A stretch of DNA of 64,000 nucleotides from Chryseobacterium binzhouense (GTDB taxonomy: Bacteria; Bacteroidota; Bacteroidia; Flavobacteriales; Weeksellaceae): contig NZ_VKOG01000001.1 of assembly GCF_007474545.1 (NCBI RefSeq), positions 620,001 through 684,000 of the forward strand, given 5' to 3'. The position numbers and the translations under genes are program-made. Of the stretch, positions 33,404 through 40,935 are shown in pieces; position 1 is the first letter of the stretch, and every line of letters starts with the position of its first letter. The notes beneath the pieces were generated by a model. That model did not search any database, was not told the origin of the DNA, and worked only from the letters and a program-made list of their open reading frames with translations.

Positions 33404-35974
33404 ATGTCGAAAAATTTAGTAATCGTTGAGTCTCCGGCAAAAGCAAAAACTATTCAGAAATATTTAGGAAAGGATTTTGAGGTGAAATCCAGTTTCGGTC
33501 ACATCCGTGATCTTCCTAAAAAAGGAATGGGGATTGACTTGTCTACATTCAGTCCCGATTACGAAGTTTCAGCCGACAAAAAGAAATTGGTTGCAGAATT
33601 GAAAGCAGCCGTGAAAAAAGCCGATCTGGTTTGGCTGGCTTCCGATGAAGACCGTGAAGGAGAGGCTATTGCATGGCATTTGGCAGAAGAATTAAAACTA
33701 AAGCCGGAAAACAGAAAACGGATTGTTTTTCACGAAATCACCAAGAATGCTATTCTAAAAGCCATTGAAAATCCAAGAGATATAGACCAGAACTTGGTCA
33801 ATGCACAACAGGCAAGAAGAGTTCTCGACAGAATTGTAGGTTTTGAGATGTCTCCTGTGCTCTGGAAAAAAGTAAAACCGGGGCTTTCTGCGGGAAGAGT
33901 ACAGTCGGTTGCGGTACGTTTGGTCGTAGAAAGAGAGAAGGAGATCCGCAGTTTTGTTCCGAAAGCCAGCTTTAAGCTTGATGGTGTATTTTTAAATAAA
34001 ACCGGTCAGGAAATTGCAGCAAAGCTTAAAAAAGATTTCGATAAAGAATCGGAAGCTGAAAATTTTCTTGAACTGGCTAAGACAACCGAATTTAAAGTAT
34101 TAAATGTTGAAACCAAGCCGGGAAGCCGTTCTGCATCTGCTCCTTTCACAACTTCTACTTTACAACAGGAAGCTTCTTCAAGATTAGGTTATAATGTGAC
34201 CAATACGATGCGTCTTGCTCAGAGATTGTATGAAGAAGGATACATTACCTATATGAGAACTGACTCGGTAAACCTTTCTCAGGAAGCAATTGAGGGTGCA
34301 AAAAATCAGATTATTTCAGAATACGGAGCAGAATATTCTTCTCCAAGAAATTATACTACAAAATCTTCTTCTGCACAAGAGGCGCACGAGGCGATCCGTC
34401 CGACAGACTTTTCGGTAAAAACAATTGGTGATGCTCAGTTGAGTAAATTATACCAACTCATCTACAGAAGAACATTGGCTTCGCAGATGTCGAATGCTAA
34501 AATTGAAAAAACGACCATCGAAATTGGAAATTCTAAACTTCCGCAGCATTTTGAAGCGCAGGGTGAAGTGATTATATTTGATGGTTTCCTAAAGGCTTAC
34601 GGAATCGTAAAAACGGAAGATGAAGATGAAGAGAACAACGAAAAGCTGCTTCCAAAAGTAAGTGTTGGTGAAGTTTTAAGTTATAAAAAAATTACAGCTA
34701 CAGAAAAGTTTACCAGACCAAGCGCAAGATATACCGAAGCGGGATTGGTAAGAAAGCTGGAAGAATTAGGAATTGGGCGTCCTTCTACATACGCGCCGAC
34801 CATTCAGACCATTCAGAACAGAGAATATGTTGATAAAAGAGAGATCGAACCACAAATAAGAGAAGTGGTGAAGATTTCTTTAGCCAATGATAAGGTTAAA
34901 AAAGAAGTTCTTGACGAAAAATTCGGGGGCGATAAAAATAAATTTGTTCCTACAGATATTGGAGAAGTGGTAAACGACTTCCTTACTGATAATTTTACAG
35001 AAATTCTTGATTACGGATTTACCGCAAGAGTAGAAGAAAGTTTTGACGAAATTGCCAATGGCGGTCAGAAATGGAAGGAAATGATGACGGATTTCTACTC
35101 CAAATTTCATCCAAAAATAGAAGATGTAGAAGAAAATGCAGACCGTGCCACCGGAGAAAGACTTTTAGGTGTTGACCCGAAAACGGGTAAAAATGTACAC
35201 GCCAGAATCGGAAGATTTGGCGCCATGATTCAGATTGGTGAAACGGATGATGAAGAAAAGCCGACTTTTGCGTCATTAATGGCAGGGCAAAATATCGCAA
35301 CCATTACTTTAGAAGAGGCTTTGGAACTTTTTAAACTTCCTTTCGATCTGAAAGAAGTTGACGGAAATCCTGTCTCGGTAGGTGTAGGCAGATTCGGACC
35401 TTATGTGAAATGGGGCGAAACGTATATCAGTATTCCTAAAGGTGAAGATCCGCTTTCTGTAGATCAAAACCGTGCAGAGGAAATTATTGCCGAAAAGAAG
35501 AAAGCTGACGCTCCTATTGCGACTTATAAAGGCGAACCGGTGACTAAAGGAAGCGGTAGATTTGGTCCGTTTATTAAGTATAAAGATATTTTTGTGAATG
35601 TTCCGAAGCGTTATGACTTTGATAACCTTTCTCAAAGCGACATCAACGAACTTATTGATGCTAAACTCGAAAAAGAAGCAAACCGTTATATTCAGCAATG
35701 GGAAAGCGAGAAGATATCTATTGAAAACGGAAGATGGGGACCTTTCATCAAATTCGGAAAAGCGATGTTTAAAATTCCGAAAAAAGCAGATGATACGAAG
35801 TATGAAAGCGATGAGCTGAAAGAAATTTCCCTGGATGACGTAAAAAAATGGATTACCGCCCAAGATCCAAAAGCGTTTGCTGAAAAGAAAAAACCTGCAG
35901 CAAAAAAGCCAGCTGTAAAAAAAGCAACAACAGCGAAAAAGCCTGCTGTTAAGAAACCATCAGCGAAAAAGTAA
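33404..35974 (+). CDS. topA: DNA topoisomerase I
   Basis: 856 residues, type IA topoisomerase that relaxes negative supercoils. The N-terminal TOPRIM domain (VESPAKAKTIQKYLG, then DEDREGEAIAWH) is followed by the central domain with catalytic Tyr283 in YITYMRTDS. In place of C-terminal zinc fingers there are three or more GRFGPYVKWG-type repeats (near 655, 710 and 770), typical of Bacteroidota. A Lys/Ala/Pro tail of about 30 residues resembling histone H1 ends the protein and should bind DNA non-specifically. Confidence 0.96.
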   Translation: MSKNLVIVESPAKAKTIQKYLGKDFEVKSSFGHIRDLPKKGMGIDLSTFSPDYEVSADKKKLVAELKAAVKKADLVWLASDEDREGEAIAWHLAEELKLKPENRKRIVFHEITKNAILKAIENPRDIDQNLVNAQQARRVLDRIVGFEMSPVLWKKVKPGLSAGRVQSVAVRLVVEREKEIRSFVPKASFKLDGVFLNKTGQEIAAKLKKDFDKESEAENFLELAKTTEFKVLNVETKPGSRSASAPFTTSTLQQEASSRLGYNVTNTMRLAQRLYEEGYITYMRTDSVNLSQEAIEGAKNQIISEYGAEYSSPRNYTTKSSSAQEAHEAIRPTDFSVKTIGDAQLSKLYQLIYRRTLASQMSNAKIEKTTIEIGNSKLPQHFEAQGEVIIFDGFLKAYGIVKTEDEDEENNEKLLPKVSVGEVLSYKKITATEKFTRPSARYTEAGLVRKLEELGIGRPSTYAPTIQTIQNREYVDKREIEPQIREVVKISLANDKVKKEVLDEKFGGDKNKFVPTDIGEVVNDFLTDNFTEILDYGFTARVEESFDEIANGGQKWKEMMTDFYSKFHPKIEDVEENADRATGERLLGVDPKTGKNVHARIGRFGAMIQIGETDDEEKPTFASLMAGQNIATITLEEALELFKLPFDLKEVDGNPVSVGVGRFGPYVKWGETYISIPKGEDPLSVDQNRAEEIIAEKKKADAPIATYKGEPVTKGSGRFGPFIKYKDIFVNVPKRYDFDNLSQSDINELIDAKLEKEANRYIQQWESEKISIENGRWGPFIKFGKAMFKIPKKADDTKYESDELKEISLDDVKKWITAQDPKAFAEKKKPAAKKPAVKKATTAKKPAVKKPSAKK

Positions 35975-35998
35975 TATGATTTTAATTTACATTAGCAT

Positions 35999-36025
35999 AA
36001 AACACACCTTACCACGGTGTGTTTT
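35999..36025. terminator. Bidirectional terminator between topA and a lipoprotein gene
   Basis: AAAACACACC and GGTGTGTTTT form a 10-bp stem with a 7-base loop. T-runs lie on both strands, so it serves the convergent topA and 36025-36525 genes. Confidence 0.82.
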
Positions 36026-36525
36026 TAATTGATTAAGTTTTTTAGTTTCCATTTTGAACCATCTTCAAAAACAATTTCCTCAGGTCTGCATCCTATGATA
36101 TTTTTCCCATCGTTGCTATAGTTGTTCCAGCTAACAACTGCTTCTTCATTTGGTTTTACTAATTGCTCAGACGATCCACCTCCATAACCTTTGTATATTC
36201 CCATGTCAGCTGGATCACCGTAAATATTTTCACCATACCATTTAAATCTAACAGCTACAATATTTTTTTTAGAGACATTCTTGTAAAATAGTTCAATATT
36301 TCTTTGTGTAGAGGTAGAATCTTGAACAAACTTACAGAATAAAATTTTTACAGGAGCATTTTTTATTTCATTATTATTGAAATTTCTTTCAATGAAATTA
36401 TCTCCCATCTCATCCATTAAGACATTCATTATGCTATCTTTAATCTGCTGTTCTGATGCTTTTTCTATTTCTGTTTTACATGAAAACAAAAATATCAATA
36501 TAAGGATTGGTAATAGTTTTTTCAT
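36025..36525 (-). CDS. Hypothetical lipoprotein
   Basis: 166 residues. The lipobox is LFSC (Cys16). The mature protein has one helix-rich stretch (about 20-50) and then a beta-rich part with FKWYGENIYGDP and GYGGGSSEQL, probably a small beta-sandwich. No family recognised. It stands alone, convergent to topA. The 232 bases between its start and the next gene hold nothing recognised apart from a TATTTTTG box at 36727-36734 that may serve the next gene. Confidence 0.7.
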   Translation of the reverse strand: MKKLLPILILIFLFSCKTEIEKASEQQIKDSIMNVLMDEMGDNFIERNFNNNEIKNAPVKILFCKFVQDSTSTQRNIELFYKNVSKKNIVAVRFKWYGENIYGDPADMGIYKGYGGGSSEQLVKPNEEAVVSWNNYSNDGKNIIGCRPEEIVFEDGSKWKLKNLIN

Positions 36526-36757
36526 AAATATTTAATTAAAAGTTTGGTTCTTTTGTTTTTATTAATTGAATACCTTCATTTGAAATAAATCCGTTTTGAA
36601 TATCAGATAAAAAAATGTTAAAAAGTTAATGTGATTAAAAGCGAAATATTTACTGATAAAAGATTTGGTTTTGCTGTAATATTAGGATTTTTTCTTTGAT
36701 TTTTCTAGTTCATAATTTAATTTTAATATTTTTGACGATCAATAAGCACTCACAGAC

Positions 36758-37828
36758 ATGAATTTTGAAGACTTTATCATTCCGCCGCGGAATTTCAGGA
36801 CAGAAAATTGGCAAATCGGGCATAAGATAACCAAAGAAATCAAAGAAGACAGCATCGTTCTTCTTTTTGTTTCTGATTACAGAGGAGCTAATGGTGATGC
36901 AGAAGTTCAGGATTTTACAGCTGTCAGAAAAGAGTTTTATAAGCTTTCTCAGCTTGATTTTGAAATTCCGGTTGTTGATTTGGGGGACTTAGTTTCCGGT
37001 AAATCTGTAGAAGATTCTCATTATATTTTGCAGGAAGTTTTATCGGCATGTCATTACAAAAGAGCAATTCCGGTAATTATCGGCGGATCCAACGATCTTG
37101 CTTTTTCGCTTTTTTCTGCGCTTCATTTTCATCAGAAAAACATCAGTTACACACAGATCAGCAATATTATTTCGTTAAAGCAAGGCGAAAATATTAATGA
37201 AAATACTTTTTTGAGTAGAATTTTAGGTTCAAAAAATTTTCAGATTAAAAATTATCATCATTTAGGCTATCAGAAGCATTTGAATGAAACAGATTCTGTA
37301 AAGCTAATCAAAGAAGTAGAATTTGATATTGTCCGTTTGGCAGAAATGATGAATTCTACAGAAAAAACAGAACCTTTTTTTAGAAAAGCAGACTTGGTAA
37401 CCGTAAATTGTGATGCTATTGAAAGTTTCAGTGACGCTTTTTCAATGAATCCTCAGGTAAATGGTCTCAACCGAAGAGAAATCTGTGCATATATGAAAGA
37501 GATTGGTTTGAGCGAAAACCTTAAATCTGTAGGTATTTTTAATTATAATATTTATTCGGAAAATCAGCTCAATCACCAGCTTTTAGCACAAATGATCTGG
37601 TATCTGATTGAAGGCATCAATATACAGCACTCACATCCGAAAGAAAGAAAATACGAAATGTTTTATGTATTGATAGAAGACCGGCAATATGCCTTTAAGC
37701 GAGATACGTTTAGCAATCTTTGGTATTTTGGCGATGATGATAATATTGAAAACTGCATTCCGTGTTCCAGAAAAGATTTTGATGAAGCCAAAAAAGGCTG
37801 GCTGAGTCCAAGATTTACAAAATCATAA
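36758..37828 (+). CDS. Arginase/formimidoylglutamase-fold protein without metal ligands
   Basis: 356 residues of the ureohydrolase fold, the type usually annotated as formimidoylglutamase next to topA in Flavobacteriales. The manganese motifs are broken: GGGHD is GGSND (His to Asn), the DAHxD motif is not found, and the SxDxDxxDP motif reads VNCDAIES, so the first Asp and the terminal Asp-Pro are lost. Binuclear metal catalysis is thus unlikely. A C-terminal Cys pair (CIPCSR) might bind metal. It starts a unit with the GT2 gene 3 bases downstream. Confidence 0.8.
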   Translation: MNFEDFIIPPRNFRTENWQIGHKITKEIKEDSIVLLFVSDYRGANGDAEVQDFTAVRKEFYKLSQLDFEIPVVDLGDLVSGKSVEDSHYILQEVLSACHYKRAIPVIIGGSNDLAFSLFSALHFHQKNISYTQISNIISLKQGENINENTFLSRILGSKNFQIKNYHHLGYQKHLNETDSVKLIKEVEFDIVRLAEMMNSTEKTEPFFRKADLVTVNCDAIESFSDAFSMNPQVNGLNRREICAYMKEIGLSENLKSVGIFNYNIYSENQLNHQLLAQMIWYLIEGINIQHSHPKERKYEMFYVLIEDRQYAFKRDTFSNLWYFGDDDNIENCIPCSRKDFDEAKKGWLSPRFTKS

Positions 37829-37831
37829 GCA

Positions 37832-38833
37832 ATGATGAATGTTCCCCCCAAAGTTTCAGTAATTGTTCCGGTTTATAATGTAGAAAATTATTTGGCTAAA
37901 TGTCTGGATTCTCTTGTTAATCAGACTCTTGTTAATATCGAAATTATAGTCGTGAATGATGGAAGTATGGATGCTTCGGAAGGTATTATTCAGCAATATT
38001 CAGCAAAATATCCGGAGAAAATTAAATCTTTTACCAAAGAAAATGGTGGACTGAGCGATGCAAGAAATTTTGGAATTGATAAGGCAACGGGAGATTATTT
38101 CGGATTTGTAGACAGCGATGATTATGTTAATGAAACTATGTTTGAAGAAATGCTGAGTCTGGCTGAACGGCATAATGCCGAAATGGTGATCTGCAACATT
38201 CAGAAAGTTGATGAGAACGGAAATATTACCCAAAAGCTTACACAGATCCCAAATATGCCTGAGAAGATTGATTTGGAAAATAATTTTTCGGTCTTTTCAG
38301 ATTTAAGTTATTTTGCGTGTAATAAATTGTTCAGAAAAGAACTTTTTAAGAGCAAAAGATTCAAAAAAGGAGTTCATTTTGAAGATATTCAGCTCATTCC
38401 GCAGCTTTTGCTGGAATGTGAAACTTTAGCGCAGACTCAAAAATTTCATTATCAGTATCTTGAAAGAACCGATTCTATTACAAAAACTCATAACGAAAGA
38501 GGTTTGGATATTCTGAAAGCTGTAGAAGATGTAGAACTGGCTTTTCTCCATTCAAAATATTCTGATAAGCAGAAAGAGATGAAAGGATTTCAGATCCTGG
38601 AAGGAATTTATACTTATCTGGCTTATCTGGCTTTTGTAAAAAATGATCATGTATTTTATAAAATGTCTCAGGAATTAGCAGATTTTACACATAAAAGGGG
38701 AATTAATTTGAAAGATATATTGACTTACAGTCGTTTCGGTAAGAATTATATTTTATCTTTGCCCCTGAAAAAAAAGATTTTCTATCTTCTGTTTTTTGCA
38801 GGACAGAAAAAATTGATCAGAAAATTGATGTAA
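37832..38833 (+). CDS. Glycosyltransferase family 2
   Basis: 333 residues. GT-A fold with the family 2 start VSVIVPVYNVENYLAKCLDS, the VNDGS motif and the DxD-type metal site VDSDDYV, then ENGGLSDARNFG. It would transfer a sugar from a nucleotide sugar in surface glycan synthesis. It starts 3 bases after the arginase-fold gene; a second Met at residue 2 is possible. The C-terminal hydrophobic KKKIFYLLFF may touch the membrane. The donor sugar is unknown. Confidence 0.88.
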   Translation: MMNVPPKVSVIVPVYNVENYLAKCLDSLVNQTLVNIEIIVVNDGSMDASEGIIQQYSAKYPEKIKSFTKENGGLSDARNFGIDKATGDYFGFVDSDDYVNETMFEEMLSLAERHNAEMVICNIQKVDENGNITQKLTQIPNMPEKIDLENNFSVFSDLSYFACNKLFRKELFKSKRFKKGVHFEDIQLIPQLLLECETLAQTQKFHYQYLERTDSITKTHNERGLDILKAVEDVELAFLHSKYSDKQKEMKGFQILEGIYTYLAYLAFVKNDHVFYKMSQELADFTHKRGINLKDILTYSRFGKNYILSLPLKKKIFYLLFFAGQKKLIRKLM

Positions 38834-38846
38834 CACAGAATGAAGT

Positions 38847-38878
38847 TCATTATTTTTTAATGAAAATAATGACTTTTT
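38847..38878 (+). terminator. Terminator after the GT2 gene
   Basis: TCATTATTTT and AAAATAATGA form a 10-bp stem with a 6-base loop, followed by CTTTTT. It lies 14 bases past the stop. Confidence 0.68.
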
Positions 38879-38923
38879 AATCTTTGCTTTCCCAATCTGG
38901 CGAAGAAACTAATAAAGACAACG

Positions 38924-40054
38924 ATGAAAAATTTTGAATTGTTCTTAACCCAGACAGGTATTTCTATTTTTTATGTAAAAGTAGGGTTAGGTTTTTTATT
39001 CTCTTTTTTAATTACTTTTTTTTCAATTCCTACAATTATTAAGATCTCCCGGAAAAAAAACCTGATGGATGAACCGGGTGTAAGAAGCTCACATCTCAGA
39101 AAAATACCGAATCTGGGAGGAATTGCCATATTTTATTCAATCGGAATATGCATGTCTATTTTTGCATATGAAATTTTTGATTTGTACAAATTTCTTTTTG
39201 CCTCACTTATCATCCTTCTCTATATAGGAATCATGGATGATATTGTAGTTATGCGGGCTTACAAAAAACTGATTGCCCAGATTGTTGTTTCTGTGTTTAT
39301 TGTCATTGGTTCAGATGTGAGAATCAGAAGCTTGTTTGGTATTTTTGGCATTTTTGAAATTAATTATTGGATTAGTGTATTTTTTTCAATAATTACTTTT
39401 ATTATACTTATCAATGCATTTAATCTCATTGACGGAATTGATGGACTTGCAGGAGGTTATTCTATCATTTGCAGTGCTATTTTCGGCATCAGCTATTACA
39501 GATTGGGCGAATATAATTATCCGCTGGTTGTACTTTCTTTTGTAATTATTGGTTCTGTACTGGCTTTTTTATACTATAATTTATCCAACTACAGAGCAAC
39601 AAAAATATTCATGGGAGATACAGGGTCTATGCTTTTGGGCTTTTTACTTGCCTTTACCTGTATTTGCTTCATAGATATATTCATAGATAAAAATCGTGTA
39701 GATGTTCCCAGATATCACCTGAAATCTGCGCCGGTAATTGCTGTCGCTATTCTTATTCTGCCTATTGTCGATACTTTAAATGTAATTATTGTGAGGCTTT
39801 GGAAGGGAAAATCTCCATTTGAAGCAGATAAAAATCATATTCATCATAAATTATTAAAGCTGAACCTAACTCATAGGAGATCAAGTTTTTATATTGTGAC
39901 TTACTATCTTTTTATTATTGGCGTGACTTATTTTCTGCGTCATTCCAATGTTAACCTTCTGCTTTTTACAGTAATGTTTTTGGGATTTGTCGGAGCATAT
40001 ATTCCGGATGCTGTATCTGCATTACAAAACAATAAACAAAAAAGTATTAATTAA
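38924..40054 (+). CDS. MraY/WecA-like undecaprenyl-phosphate sugar-phosphate transferase
   Basis: 376 residues with about 10 to 11 membrane segments. Hallmarks of the family are MDDIVVMRAYKKLIAQI (Asp-Asp Mg site), NAFNLIDGIDGLAGG, FMGDTGSM and the HIHH motif (DKNHIHHKLL). The enzyme starts lipid-linked glycan assembly by moving a HexNAc-1-P to undecaprenyl phosphate. It precedes Wza- and Wzc-like genes, so it probably initiates capsule or exopolysaccharide synthesis. Confidence 0.9.
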   Translation: MKNFELFLTQTGISIFYVKVGLGFLFSFLITFFSIPTIIKISRKKNLMDEPGVRSSHLRKIPNLGGIAIFYSIGICMSIFAYEIFDLYKFLFASLIILLYIGIMDDIVVMRAYKKLIAQIVVSVFIVIGSDVRIRSLFGIFGIFEINYWISVFFSIITFIILINAFNLIDGIDGLAGGYSIICSAIFGISYYRLGEYNYPLVVLSFVIIGSVLAFLYYNLSNYRATKIFMGDTGSMLLGFLLAFTCICFIDIFIDKNRVDVPRYHLKSAPVIAVAILILPIVDTLNVIIVRLWKGKSPFEADKNHIHHKLLKLNLTHRRSSFYIVTYYLFIIGVTYFLRHSNVNLLLFTVMFLGFVGAYIPDAVSALQNNKQKSIN

Positions 40055-40059
40055 ATTTC

Positions 40060-40067
40060 TATTTTTG
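40060..40067 (+). promoter_or_regulatory. Candidate -7 element of the Wza-like/Wzc-like genes
   Basis: TATTTTTG fits TAnnTTTG and lies 19 bases ahead of the Wza-like start, directly behind the transferase stop. No -33 TTG at the right spacing is seen. Confidence 0.38.
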
Positions 40068-40086
40068 CAAACTACATTTTATTACG

Positions 40087-40932
40087 ATGAAAATTTATAA
40101 AAATTTATTATTTCTCATAGTGCTATTTTTTCTTACTTCTTGTATTACTTCCAAAGATGTAAAATATATGCAGGAAAACGAAAGTCTGGTTATTAATGAA
40201 GAAGGCCTGATTCCTTACAATATTCCTGTTTACAGAGTCACCAAAAATGATATGTTAACTTTAGACATTGTTACCACGCCTAAAGGTGATGCAGCTCAGT
40301 TTTATTCTAATTTAAATGCTTCGTCTGCAGGAGGCGCTTCTATTACCATGGCAGGAGGTGCCGGCGGTGCAAACGGAGGGGGCGATGCAATTATCTATTT
40401 TAGAGGATTGAAGGTTGACGCTAAAGGCGAGATCAATATTTTTGGAATAGGATTCATTAAAGCAGAAGGAAGAACGATAGATGAAATAAGTGCTGAAATT
40501 CAGGAAAAAGTAAATGAGAATTTCCAGGAAGGAAAATCTCAGGTAAGACTAAATACTGATGGGATAACGTATTTTGTTCTGGGTGATATCGAAACAACAG
40601 GAATGACGGGTGAGAAAAAAGCTTACAAAAATACCCTTACACTCACCGAAGCTATTGCAATGAACGGTGGCCTGAACCGTACGGTTGACCGAAAAAATAT
40701 TGTTATTTACAGGAAGCTTCCTGAAGGAATAAAAAAAGCAAAAATAGATCTCACCCGTGAAGATGTAATGAATTCTCCATATTTCTATGTGCAAAATGGT
40801 GATGAAATTTTGCTTACTACAAACAGAAGAAGTTTGAACGGATTTGGAAAAGATCCTCTTCAGACTATCATAAGCGGAGTATCTGTAATTACTACGGCTT
40901 TATCAATTTACTTACTCATTAAAAATCTTTAA
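40087..40932 (+). CDS. Wza-like polysaccharide export lipoprotein
   Basis: 281 residues. Lipoprotein signal ends in LTSC (Cys19). The Poly_export domain (YRVTKNDMLTLDIVT) is followed by an SLBB-type domain (LTLTEAIAMNGGLNR) and a C-terminal hydrophobic segment (about 258-278). A Gly/Ala-rich insert (about 79-100) is unusual for Wza. It should form the outer membrane exit pore for the capsule, working with the Wzc-like protein encoded 3 bases downstream. Confidence 0.9.
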   Translation: MKIYKNLLFLIVLFFLTSCITSKDVKYMQENESLVINEEGLIPYNIPVYRVTKNDMLTLDIVTTPKGDAAQFYSNLNASSAGGASITMAGGAGGANGGGDAIIYFRGLKVDAKGEINIFGIGFIKAEGRTIDEISAEIQEKVNENFQEGKSQVRLNTDGITYFVLGDIETTGMTGEKKAYKNTLTLTEAIAMNGGLNRTVDRKNIVIYRKLPEGIKKAKIDLTREDVMNSPYFYVQNGDEILLTTNRRSLNGFGKDPLQTIISGVSVITTALSIYLLIKNL

Positions 40933-40935
40933 GCT

